From Torymus aiolomorphi (Eukaryota > Arthropoda > Insecta > Hymenoptera > Torymidae), in assembly GCA_036365515.1 (NCBI GenBank), contig CM070874.1:247689430-247753429 (forward strand): a DNA stretch of 64,000 bases, written 5' to 3'. The number at the start of each line of letters is the position of its first letter. The stretch's first letter is position 1. This document shows, piece by piece, positions 11,845-24,148 of the stretch. Both the position numbers and the translations under genes were made by a program. The notes beneath the pieces were generated by a model. The model was not told where the DNA came from and did not search any database. It saw only the letters and a list, made by a program, of their open reading frames with translations.

Positions 11845-12441
11845 ATAAAAATTTATTTACGTTAGTGAGAGGCGAGGGGACTCACTATAATCAAGTACCT
11901 CGAACAGTGAGAGGCAAGGGCACTCGCTATAATCAAGCATCCCGACCAGTGAGAGGCAAGGGGACTCACTTCAATTAAGCACCCCAAAGGAAATAATCCT
12001 TACTACGTCCACGTCGTTGTTTCTGGGTAGCGCAAAAAGTAAGGTTAATACATTTATAACAGAAGCTTCAACGATCTTAAAGTTTACGTTAAAAAATCAT
12101 TTTGCCCTTGAGAAAAATTTTTCAGGGTTCAGGATGTGTGGGTTTGGGGTGTATGGGATTAGCATGCGTGGGATAAGGATGTGTGGGACTGGGGGGTGTG
12201 GGGTATGGTTGTGGGACCGGGGTGTAAAGTTCAGCATGTGAGGGCATGAAGTGTATGGGATTAGGATGTGCGAGTTTGAGTATTGTATTCTTTTTTGTTT
12301 TATTGTGATTTTCCGATTTTAAAAATTTCATTTTCTTATTGTCTATTATAGGTAAACATAAATAACTTGATATTCTTTACAAGCGTCCTTCGCTTTATAG
12401 TTTTTATTACCTATAACTGAATTCCTGAATTTTTAAGATAT

Positions 12442-13819
<1,378 letters not shown>

Positions 13820-14417
13820 ACATATAATAAACCTTAATTACCAATCTAGAACCGTCTTGGTGGCGAATGTCCTGTTGTACTTCCATTTTTGGAATATTTA
13901 CCTATTAATCGCTATCTTAAGGTATATATCGCCGTGTGGAAAGTGTAAATATAATTAGGCCAGGGAAACCCTTATCCCGTCTGGAGTTTATGACCATTTG
14001 TCCAGCTCGCATTTCTGCATTTACTATAGTAATATTTATAGGAAGATTTGGCCTTTACACTTATGTATTTTATTTTTCTCTTATTTTTTAAATTTTGTCA
14101 ATTTTTCTAGTTAAAAATATAGACCCTAATAGCACCTAAATGTTTAAAAACCATTTTTTAAATGTGCTTTGAAACATTTTTCAGCGTTTTTGAGAATTTT
14201 ATTGCATATGTTATAATAATAATATTCAAGTTAGCTTCATATAATTATAAACTTCAGTCTACAGTATTGTCAAAACTTTGAGAAAGTAATTTCATAAAAG
14301 TAAGTAAAGTAATTTCGATAAAAGCGTCTTCGCGCTCTATTAGCCCCGCGCGCTATGCCACCAGGCCGCATGTGCGAGCCCGCGCTGCCGGCCGCCGCGC
14401 GCGCGACCCGACCGCCC
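13820..14417. other. Non-coding stretch with a GC-rich end
   Basis: AT-rich to about 14330, then CpG-dense. The GC-rich end is the left half of the target into which the element at 14418 inserted. No gene is seen. Confidence 0.4.
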
Positions 14418-15136
14418 CACACTGGGGCCATACGGATTTTTTGGTTCAAAACCACCTAGAGGTCGTAATTCTCAACGGAATCTCAAAATTTTTGCTTAGG
14501 AACATTCGTTATCAAATATCGAAGAGCCCTACGAAGCCTGATTTTCCAAAAAATTAACCTATAAATCTAGGAAGTCATATAATCCTATCACATCAACCAA
14601 TCAATTCAATTTTTGACCTGCAAATCCCAAAAATACGATAAACCTTTAATTTGTAAGCCCTTTACTCGTGAACTCTTTACCTTTGATCCAGTAAGTCATG
14701 CACTCATAAACTCTAAACCTATAAGCCCTAACCTCATAAGTCTTAAGGGGGTCTTACACCTAGTGGCTTCTGAGGCCAAAATCAGCTATAAAAAAGAGAA
14801 AAATGTTATTTAAACCACATACAATGTATATCCTAAAAATATACACTATTTCTGACAGAATGGCTCAAGACTTAATCTGTAGACCAATTTTATGAATCAA
14901 GGTTAAGAGAGCATGTGTCAAGGACTTATAAATTGAAGTTTTATAGCATTTTTGGGAATCACAAGTGTAAATTTTGGGGTTATAGGTTATAAAGTAGGTT
15001 TATAGGTTCATATTATCAAAATTAGGCTTCGTAGCGGTCTTTGGTATTTTGTCACAAAAGTTCCTGTTTTTAAATTTTCAAATTCGGTGGAGAATTATGA
15101 CCTCTAGGTGGTTTTGAACCTTTCGGCCCCAGTGTG
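14418..15136. mobile_element. Non-autonomous DNA transposon with 5-bp GC target duplication (Transib-like)
   Basis: The ends are CACACTGGGGCC and GGCCCCAGTGTG, extending into about 55-60 bp inverted repeats that include GGTTCAAAACCACCTAGAGGTC. CGCCC lies directly outside both ends (14413-14417 and 15137-15141), a perfect 5-bp duplication. CAC-initial ends plus a GC-rich 5-bp duplication are Transib traits; the superfamily is inferred. The interior is non-coding and contains decayed TATAAGCCCTAACC-like short repeats. Confidence 0.68.
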
Positions 15137-15339
15137 CGCCCGTCCGCGATCACGGCAAAATGAGATGATCGCCACGGTCCAGCGGCTTGTACGCCAGCAC
15201 AGCGCGGAGGGCTGACAGTCACCGCGCGGGCCAATGTCGATACGCTCTCACGCGGTGGAGGGGTGCACAAATGGCGCACCTGACTACGGGCACGGCGCAG
15301 AGCCGTGGTGGCGCTCCGAAAGCAAGTTCCGCAGTGAAA

Positions 15340-15492
15340 ATAATATACAAGATCTTGTATAAGTTCTTGTGTAAGTTCCGATATAAGTTCCGATATAAGT
15401 TCTTACATAAGATCTTACAAGTCCTTATATAAGTTATTACCTAAGTTCTTAAATAAGTTCTTATATAAGTTCTTACATCATTTCTTGCGTAA
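15340..15492. repeat. 12-bp minisatellite (ATAAGTTCTTAC type)
   Basis: About 13 imperfect units of ATAAGTTCTTAC and variants such as ATAAGATCTTAC and ATAAGTTCCGAT. Confidence 0.85.
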
Positions 15493-16140
15493 GAGTTTAC
15501 TCACAATTTTCAATAAAAAAATTTAAAAGCAGTAGAATATTTACAGGTCTAATTTCTGTATTTGCTGTAGGATTAACATTAATTTAAGTGGTTCGTTATA
15601 TGCTTTAATTCAGGTGTTCCTTTAGTACTATAAGTTCGCTTTTTTGCTCTCTCAAAAAAAATGATAGCCTGAAGTAGTGCCTCATTTAAAGACTCGATGT
15701 GATGGGTTATATTCGAAAAAAGCGCGAATAATTGAATGTTTTACATTGAAAATGTGCTAGATTTCAATTTTGAAACTTAAGTGTTTGTAGAACTACTAAA
15801 TAATTAAAATAGAATACAAATATTTAATTTTTTACTGAAAAAATGTATCTTTTTTTTATCATTTATACTAACTAAAACTAAATCATAGTGAAAAATAGTG
15901 CACAGACCATGAAAATAGAATAGTACGCGCGAAGCGCGTTTGAATTTTGCTATAAGTAATATATAAATATTAACAACACAGTGTAAGTAATAACTACGAT
16001 ATCTAAGGTTTAATTTTCCTTATAAAAAAAATATTTATTTTCCCACTTTGTCTTGCAATGCTAAAACAAATTTATCAATTTGCATTTCAATAAAAACATA
16101 TATTGATTTTATATCATTTGTATCAAATATTATTACACTG
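15493..16140. other. AT-rich non-coding stretch
   Basis: Nothing recognisable; only short chance frames are present. Confidence 0.4.
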
Positions 16141-16145
16141 TAAAC

Positions 16146-16215
16146 AAAAAACCGCTGCCAATTCATTGGCCCGTGGCTTCCTCAAACTTAATTTGCTTAT
16201 TCCTTCAATTAATTT
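16146..16215. repeat. Dispersed repeat carrying CGCTGCCAATTCATTGGC
   Basis: The same sequence, with GCTTCCT(C/T)AAACTTAATTT following, occurs at 47697-47765. It contains a short palindrome GCCAAT-TC-ATTGGC. Confidence 0.6.
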
Positions 16216-16904
16216 GTAATAACAAAATTTATAATGCAACAATTTATGACATAATTATAATTAATTTCATTTATGAAGATTAAAAATTATTAATTTTTAA
16301 ATTATGTATAAAACGTGAATAAAATAATGGGTATGATTTTTTTTAATTATGTCTGTAAAATAAATAAAATAATTGATTGTAATATTATCGTCGAACCTTT
16401 TCCTAAAAATTTCTAAATAACCTTTACTTCAAATTATATTTTCTTTGTGAAATTTCACACATAGGGTACTTGTCTCTAGTAGTATGCCTGACCGTATTTG
16501 TGTGCTCTTTCTGGAATTTCCGATGTAAGGAAAAGGTTCTAACCTTAAAAATAATAAATGGCTATTACAAAACAAAAGCAGATATACAACACGCGCGCAT
16601 CGGCGCATTTCCCTGTTTTTATGACATAGCGCATATCATTTCCATTTTCTAGTATACATAAATGCGTTTCCGAATAATTACGATTTTAAAAGAGGGCTAA
16701 AATAGTTTTAACCTCAAATATCTCTGAAATTTATGAACGATTTCTTTTACCCTAAGAACTTTCCTAATAAATAATATACAAGCTCTACATCTCCACCAAA
16801 TTACAAAGAAATTAAAACAATTTTAATGTAGTTATATTCTGCGACAACAAAGAAAGTCATTTTCAAAAAAACTGAAATTTTAAATATCAAACATCTCAAA
16901 AAAT

Positions 16905-17020
16905 AGCCATATAATCTGGATGAAATTTTACACAGGTATTGCCTATACTGCATACAAAATTGTTTATAAATTTCAAGCTGATACATAAAGTCGTCATTGA
17001 GAAATTACGATTTTGAAAAA
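16905..17020. repeat. Dispersed repeat copy (three in window)
   Basis: This segment (CTGGATGAAATTTTACACAGGTATTGCCTAT ... CGTCATTGAGAAATTACG) is found inverted at about 58525-58630 and in a more diverged copy at 47505-47620. It marks a family dispersed near Penelope-like tails. Confidence 0.6.
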
Positions 17021-17687
17021 AACCGTAAACCGCAAAAGGGAGCTTAAGCTTGGGAGTGAAAGCAATGCTGCTTGCGCTGCCCAAGTACCTCTTAAACTGT
17101 TTCTTCCTGCACTGCTAAACTCACTTGAAATCGCCCTCAATATATTACTTTCGTTGCGTTGCCGTAATTGAGGTTAGGTGTGTTGTTTTTACTGGGCGGT
17201 TACTCATGTAGACACAACTACGGAGTTAGGTTAAATCTATTTGAGAGTTTAGTAAATACCGTCCTATGACTGCGATCTGGTGACATAAACAAAGTCTCTA
17301 CTGATGATTCCACTAACTTTAACCTGAGTAGCTATCGGTGATTCAACTGAATCTCGCTTAGTGAACAGCTCAAGTTAGAGTTATGAGAGAGCGCAGATGG
17401 TCCAACGTTATTTTTTTCCCTGTGCACTTGCAAAGAAGCCTTAAATCTAGTCACCATCGGATACACTATCTATCGCTAATCTGTGCGAGATTTCTAAGGT
17501 ATTTAAATGATTAGTGCACAATCAGGTCACAGATTTTTGGGCCTGCACCAGCTACTTGATCCGTGTCACGCTAGCTTTTGTAGAGAGCACAGCACTCAGA
17601 CGGCCCTTCTCGGTGTTTCGGCAGACGTACGATTAGCCAGCGATAAAAAGAAAATTACAGTTCTCATTACTTAACAAGTACTAATTT

Positions 17688-18354
17688 ATGAACGTGGATC
17701 AACAACTAAACTTTGAAGTTTTTTCACAAAAAGAACAAGTCTTTGATAATGTACAAACACTCAATAAGAGTATCGATAAAAATAAGAATTTGATTCTATA
17801 TGTAAATATTAGAAGTATAAAACAAAACTTTGAAAAACTTGAAACTTTTAGTGAATGTTTAGCCGTAAGGCCAAGTGTCATTATATGTACGGAATCGTAC
17901 TATAAAACATATATAAATATATTATGTACTATAAGACTAATTGGCACCGAAACTATTAGAATCTCAGCGATTTATAGATCTCACAATATGAAAAAGTATG
18001 AATTTTTTCATAGTCTAAAAAAATTCCTAAGACACCAATTAAATACTAAGAACCATTGTATAATCAGAGATTTTAACATTGATATATTATACGAAAATTT
18101 TTGTAAGTCTCACTCGTCAGATAACATTATAAAACAAGAATTTTTAAATGATCTCTTGGAACAAATTTACGCCTTGCTTTTCTGGAATAACAAGACCTTC
18201 ATCTCAAAATAATAGAGGTACCTGCATCGACAATTTCTACATAAAAACTATAAATATAAATATTAATTCATTTAAAATAACGAATCCATTCAATGATCAC
18301 TATCCACTATTTGTAACTATAGATAAATTAGAAATAAATCAGCCGTTAGTTTAA
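17688..18354 (+). pseudogene. Non-LTR retrotransposon endonuclease (EEP) fragment
   Basis: Two overlapping frames (17688-18212 and 18148-18354) together give an endonuclease/exonuclease/phosphatase fold as found in the APE-type endonucleases of LINEs: YVNIRSIKQNFEKL (strand 1), ICTESYY (metal-binding Glu), IIRDFNIDIL (from the usual GDFN, G replaced by R), GTCIDNFYIK and NDHYPLF (catalytic His). The enzyme normally nicks target DNA to prime reverse transcription. The frame changes near 18170, and no reverse transcriptase follows, so the copy is dead and 3' truncated. Confidence 0.68.
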
Positions 18355-18564
18355 TTTGAAATCAATTAATTACAAGTTAAAACTGCAAATAAGTCAAGCA
18401 AGACTCAATATTATCTATGCAGGATCCTAATCTTGCAGTTAACATATTAATTGACATGATAAATAATTTTCATAATTTCTTCTGTATTCACTCATTTTGT
18501 TGATTTTTTTAGGTAGGTAAATAATTGATGTTGATGAGTACAATAGTATTATCATTAAAAAACG

Positions 18565-18608
18565 TGCGACGTTTCGGTAGCTGGTTTACTATCCTTCTCA
18601 AGCACTGA
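18565..18608 (-). ncRNA. Degenerate hammerhead-like PLE terminus
   Basis: The minus strand reads CTTGAGAAGG, a hairpin (GGATAG...CTACC with a bulged A), then CGAAACGTCGC. The CGAAACGTCGC end is common at Penelope-like element termini, which can encode hammerhead motifs. The core CTGATGA is not conserved, so activity is unlikely. It lies about 0.9 kb beyond the PLE coding end at 19,500. Confidence 0.4.
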
Positions 18609-19494
18609 AAGTTTATTTATGAAGTTAACTACAAGTCAAATTAAACTATACATAAACATCAAAATATTGCTCGTCATTCTTACCTAAATTTCAGTTATAA
18701 CTTATTAACATCGTCGAGTTTTATTACAAAATAAGTACTTGTACTCTGTCTAAAACGAGAAACAATAATGAGAATTTAATATGAATCTTTGCAAAGAGGT
18801 TAGTTTTCAAGTGAAATTAGTCGTTACCTTCTTCTTTGGTATAAATATTCTGAATTTGAATAAATCCATTTTTACTGTTAACTCAAAAATGGGACAATAC
18901 TAAATAAATTAACACCAAGGACGAAACAGTTTAATAAATTAACACAGAAGAAAGCAAAAGCAGTCAGAATTTTAAAGAAACGTAAACAGGTAACCGTCAA
19001 CATGACTTGTCTTAATCAAAACAATTACACTGACAATGAGTATAATTAGCATATGTAGATAAGTAATCAACCTAGTATAATACTGTCTAAATTAAAAGTC
19101 AACTGATAAGATAAAATCCATTTTAATTAGTCAAATTGATAAAGAAACGTCCCAATTATTAATTTAATATACAATGTCATTAATTTACAACTCTATAATT
19201 ATTTAAAAATTAATAATAATAATTAAAATTCCACCTTTAAACCTCTGCCTTTTCAAATCTTCCCGCAAATTTTCGGGCACTACACCTCTGCACGGGCGCA
19301 CCAAAGTTTTGATGCGCGCCCGCTGACCTGCAGCGCCCGTGTGGCAGTACTATACCAACGAAGAACGGCCCCGCGGTTAATTTGAAAATTTTTGAGGTTA
19401 TGTTACTTTAAAATTATGAACGGTTAATTTCCCTTTACAAACTTGAACATTTTATCTCAGTTTTTCAAATAGTTGTGAATAATAATTGCTTAAA

Positions 19495-20368
19495 TTTTTT
19501 GTGTCTTCTTTTATATTGATTGGATTTTCTTGTAATTTTATATTCACCATTTCAGAAATTAACCTTCTTTTCCAACAACTTTCGTGATCTAATATTTTCG
19601 CATTGTCAAAATGAAAGCTATGTTTATGTTCTTTGATGTGATTGTTAATGACGAATTTTTTTTATCACTTTTTTTCGTATTTGCACAATGTTCTTTTATT
19701 CTTGTGCCGAGAGTACGTTTACTCTCACCAACATAGCTAGCACTGCAATTATTACAATCAATCTTGTATACAATATTGGTATTTTCGTATTTTTCCTTCC
19801 TATCTTTACCTCTTATTATTATCTTACTGAGATTGTTATTAATTTGTGGTACAGTTTTTATACCAAATTTTTTCAAATTAACTGAGACTTTTTCAAAGTT
19901 GTCTGGTATGTATGGTAAACTTAATGTTACTTTCGTGTATTCTTTATTCATGTTATTATTATTTACGTTTGTATTATTATTATTATTGATCTTATTTAAT
20001 CTATTTTTAACGTGATGATCAATGAATTTTTCAGGATAGTTATTATTAATTAAGAATTTCTTGACCAGACTAATGTTTTTTCCCCAAAACTTTCTATGTG
20101 AGGGTAATATTGCTCTGTCAACTAGATTAAATACCATTGCCCTTTTTTGCGTTGTAGGGTGATGTAATTTAAAATTCAAAAATCTACCTGAAAAAGTAGG
20201 TTTGTGGTACCAATCGGTAATAATTCTGTTATTTTCTTTGATTAGACTTAATTCTAGAAAACTAATATTGTTATTTTCTTCAATTTCATGTGTGAATTTT
20301 AAATTCTCATGATAAGAATTGAATGTTGCTCCTAACGTAAGTTTTCTACTCTCCTCTCGCGGGTTTAT
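19495..20368 (-). pseudogene. Penelope-like element, RT C-terminus plus GIY-YIG endonuclease
   Basis: The minus strand encodes the C-terminal end of a Penelope-type reverse transcriptase (NISFLELSLI, WYHKPTFSGRFLNF, NNYPEKFI), an Asn-rich linker, and a GIY-YIG nuclease (NIVYKIDC-NCSASYVGESKR-LGTRIKEH). After a frame change near 19650 it continues (KHSFHFDNAKILDHES, RRLISEMVNI). PLEs copy their RNA at sites opened by this nuclease. The RT core with its catalytic Asp residues is absent. The 5' end stops where LTR element E1 begins (about 20369), so E1 probably inserted into or beside it. Confidence 0.78.
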
Positions 20369-20916
20369 TGTAAAGGCTCGCACGGAAATCGCCCCGTGCA
20401 AGCTTTCTGTGCCATGTACGTGCCAGTGTGTGTCCGCCTGCCGTACTTTAACACCGCGCGCGAAATTAGCAGCTTCGCCGCGCGCCGTATAGTTCGCGCG
20501 TTTGAATATTAACGGTCGCGCGCGAACTAACTCATAATTGTTCTAATCAGCACGTGCGTTGTGCTTGTAGTGATTAGTGATTTTAAATATACTGTGATAT
20601 CTAGTGACTCGTCGCGTTATTCATTACAACCTGTCCTTCTCCCGGATACCGCCGCCTCCGCGGGAAAACGACTCCGCCGGTCGTTTTCATATCTGAGCAT
20701 AGCGGCCGCGCGCTTTACTCTTCGAGCGCGCGCTTTTCACTCAGCGATCCAATTAGTTGGAAAGCGAAGTTCGTGTGCGATCTTCGCGTTGTTTTCGGGA
20801 TTCCAGGAGCAGATCCCCGGGTAAGTCATTTTTATCTGGCACCCGCGGCACCGTGTTCTAGGGCATCGCTGGCCTGTGGCTTGTTGGGATTTTCCCCCAC
20901 TAGCCATCCTGTTACA
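20369..20916 (+). mobile_element. 5' LTR of Gypsy element E1
   Basis: It ends TGTTACA two bases before a tRNA-Lys-type primer site. The start TGTAAAGG at 20369 is the best TG candidate next to the end of the PLE similarity, giving 548 bp. No 3' LTR remains in the window to confirm the bounds, so the left edge is uncertain. Confidence 0.5.
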
Positions 20917-20918
20917 AA

Positions 20919-20936
20919 TGGCGCCCAATGTTTTGG
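20919..20936 (+). promoter_or_regulatory. Primer binding site of E1 (tRNA-Lys type)
   Basis: TGGCGCCCAATG follows the LTR end. TGGCGCCCAA is complementary to the 3' end of tRNA-Lys; the distal bases have diverged. It sets the strand and start of the internal region. Confidence 0.7.
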
Positions 20937-21872
20937 GGGTGGAGAAGGACCCGCAGTGCGTACGTGATTCGTGGCGAAGCTTGGCGCGAAGAAGCTCAGC
21001 AGCGTAGCTGAGCGTAAGCTGCAAACAAAGGCTCTTCGTGCCGCAGCCCGTAGGCGCGTGTGTGCGTGTGCGTGACACAGCCGTGCTGTTGCGAGAGTGC
21101 GGTCGAGAGGTTAGGCAAGCGATAGTCAATAACCCTCGACCTAGAGTGCCGACGAGGAGAGATCTTGATCGCGAAATTTTTGTACGTGGGTAATTGTTTT
21201 TAACAATTAAAAATTTTTTTAATAACAATTAATTTTTTTAACGACAAAAATTTTTTTTTTAAGCGATAATTAATTTTTTTAATTAATTTTTTTCTCGACT
21301 CGAAATTTTTTTTTTCTCCTCTCGTATTTTCGATACGAATTATTCTTTAGTGGACGAAAAATAAAATTTTTTTTTCTTTGCTCGTGCTGTTAGTAGAAAA
21401 TCGAGAGAAAGTCGGCAGGCACTCTCGGAACAAAAAGTTGACCGTGCGCCCGAGTAAAAACTCGAGCGCAAAAATCCCCTCGAACTTTAAAATTGTTTTT
21501 TAATTTTTTAGGTGAAAATTGTATTTATTTTTTGTGTTTTTCGTGATATTGTCCGTTTTGACACACATATATATATATAAATATTTTCACATATATTTAT
21601 TTTAAAATTACAAGTGCGAGTAGTTGAGCGTAATTAATTACAAATAGTAATTAATTACAAAAATAGCTTTTGTTCTTTTAGAGCCGCGTACGGGAAACCC
21701 TCGTGCGTTATCGAGGTTAAGAGCAACCGCCGTGGCTCTTAGAAAATAACCCGGGTTCGCGTTGAAAAAGCTTGCTCCCGGGTTGAATAGGCAAACTCTC
21801 TCTACCATCAATACAGATACTACTCGCGCTAGTAAAATAAGTTCGTGGGGAAGCGCACAGCCAATTGACACC
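20937..21872 (+). other. Long 5' leader of E1
   Basis: About 0.94 kb lies between the primer site and the Gag ATG, with several T- and A-runs and a short TATATATATA near 21570. No coding frame is convincing. Confidence 0.5.
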
Positions 21873-24148
21873 ATGGCCCGACCATCGCAATTTGCGGAAT
21901 CTGCGATACTCAATTGGGCCTATACACAGCCCGAAGAGGAAATAAACGAGGCCATGCAAGCCCTTGGTCTACAGCAGTCAGAGATGCAGTCAGTAAATAT
22001 GCTGACAGCGATCAAGTGGCTTATGGGCGATTATAGTGCCGCCGATTTCGTGCCAGAGCCGGAGCTGTCGGAGCAGCAAGTGTTTGCTAAACGCGAGCAG
22101 TCCCGAAGAGCGTTCATCGACTTAACGTTGATGAACAAGTCTGGGTCGACTATTGTGAATCCGAATATTGACCCAGACCTTCCGCACCCGTTCATAACGC
22201 TCCTTGATGACCCGATAGTGATGCAGAAACTCTCGGAGTCTCGGAGGATGAACGATCCACAACAAGCACATAATGCAAGGGTGGAGCCAGCGGAAGAGGC
22301 AAACGGCCAGGAGGGTTCCGGGACAGAGATATTGAGCTCTGCAGCACCCACCGGGACATCTTCAGCCGAAGCTGAGGGACGGCTTCAACAGCAACAGCTC
22401 CAACAGCAACAACTGCAGCAGCAGCAAATGCAGCAGCAGCAAATACAGCAGCAGCAAATGCAGTAACAGCAGTTGGAGCAGCAGCGACGGCAGCAACAGC
22501 AACAACAGCAGGAGCAACAGCAGCGGCAGCAAGTGCTCCTGGAGGAGCAGCGCAGGCAACGACAATGCCAGCGCAACTACGAAGAAGAGTCGTTGTTGGC
22601 ACGAAATGGGCAGCACGGGTTCTGGCAGCAATCGCGAAACCCGCCGCAGTCGCAAAACCTAGAGTGGCCGCGACAGCGTGAGTCGCGAACCGCCGGGATA
22701 GCAGTCGGAGACAATATAGACAATATATTATCGGAGCAGCTACTGGCGGTGATCAAAACACTCGTCGAAGAGGTTGAAGAGCTTAAAGAGAATGTACGAA
22801 TACTTCAAGGAGCTCGACATCCAACCTCAAGTACGCAATTGGAGGGAGTCCAACCCCCAAGCACGGGCCGTAGACGAGGATCACCATGTGAACTTCCAAG
22901 ACACGTTTACGTATGCGGAGTTTAACAGCAGCAGCCCAAGTCTCCAGTCCCCAACAGAGGCTGGGAGGAATAATACCAGAAATTCTTCTCAGCGCCAGAC
23001 TAGGAATGGTGCGACCCAGGACCCGTCTGAGAGGCATACGTATTTGCCTCAGCAGACGAACCGTGATGTGGGCCAGATAGTCCGAAAATGGCACATCAGG
23101 TTCTCAGGATCCTCAAAGGAGCAGAGCGTCGAGTTATTCCTAACAAGAATAGAGGAATGCAGAACTCTAGCTAATCTGACACACGACGAGGTGCTTTCGC
23201 CGTTGTCAGAGCTCCTAACTGGGGTAGCAGCCACCTGGTACCGGAGTAACCGCCACACATGGCGATCGTGGCCAGATTTCATAGAGGCCATAACGCACAT
23301 GTATGGCGGGGACAGGGGACATCAGCAGCGCGTCATGGCGGAAATAAACGCGAGGACTCAAGGCAGAAACGAACTTACGCGTGATTACGTGGTAAATCTA
23401 CAAGCCATGATCCTAAAGTTGGTTCCGGTGCCTAGCATCGCTCAACAGTTAGACATGTTGCACCGGAACATGCGGCCAGAACTGCAAAAGATGGTAATGC
23501 GAAATCAAATTACGGATTATCGAGGGCTCCTGGACCTGGCCCGGGAAGCCGAATTAGCGCTCGCGGCAGATAAGGTGTATCACTCGCCAACCACCGCTCG
23601 AGCGCATGTACATGCCAGAATTTTCCTACGTGCCAACTGAGCCGTCCACGGATCAGCGGAAAAAGCAGAGTCTAAGCGTGGCGGCGATGGGGCACCAACA
23701 GCACGAGCCTCGAGAGAGCCTCGAGGCTATGTTCTGTCGGGTCATGGCCGAATGCTTATCGGTCTTGACAAAGAAAGGCACCGACGCGAACAAGGGGCAA
23801 AAGCCTAGCCCGCCGCCAACCAGAAAACCTAAGAAGAAGGGTAACTGGGAGAATAGGCGGCGGGAGGGTGGGCAAATTACAAACCAGCCTCGTGGGGGTA
23901 GTAGCTCGACCCACCAGGCTAGGCCGCAAAGTCCAAGAAATAACGGACCTCCACAAAGGCAAAAGTACCGAAGGGAACCCGGATATGAGAAAAAGGGAGG
24001 CAATAAGCCCAATGCTGCCGGAAACCAACAGGGAAACGGCCAGGGGGGCAGGAAAACACGACCACATACCCGCCCCCAGCTCTCTCACCAGAGACCGAGG
24101 GTAACTCGGTCCAATCGTCTGGAGTGGAGAGCGAAGAAGTGCCCGTGA
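21873..24148 (+). pseudogene. gag: E1 Gag, with polyglutamine tract (broken)
   Basis: The start at 21873 has a strong ACCATGG context. The order is an N-terminal segment, a glutamine tract (22386-22540, units of CAGCAGCAGCAAATG), a coiled-coil-like stretch (VEEVEELKENVRIL) and a retrotransposon Gag capsid region (SKEQSVELFLTRIEECR, SELLTGVAATWY, WPDFIEAI, LTRDYVVNLQ). The C terminus at 23606-24148 is basic and rich in Gly, Arg, Gln and Pro, with no CCHC zinc knuckle. Gag packages the element RNA. Lesions: TAA at 22464-22466 inside the glutamine tract, a frame change at about 22790-22850 and another near 23610. The last may be natural Gag-frame usage but looks like decay. Confidence 0.75.
22386..22540 (+). 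repeat. Glutamine-coding 15-bp repeat in E1 Gag
   Basis: A CAG/CAA-rich tandem repeat encoding runs of QQQQ separated by Leu, Met or Ile. One CAA has become TAA. Confidence 0.85.

Larger units (their letters stand above)
9555..12280. repeat. Inverted repeat of about 815 bp bounding the DD41D mariner
   Basis: The arm from 9555 (CTCAAACTCGCAC) to about 10370 is the diverged reverse complement of about 11500-12280 (ending GTGCGAGTTTGAG). Both arms contain the transposase 3' end, a 42-bp minisatellite and a G/T-rich subterminal zone of units like GGGATTAGGATGTGTGGGA. The arms differ in sequence and in minisatellite copy number, so they are old relative to each other. Confidence 0.72.

Noticed and set aside
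22192..22655. Minus-strand Leu/Ala-rich ORFs opposite E1 Gag
   Set aside because: Complement of the glutamine repeat.
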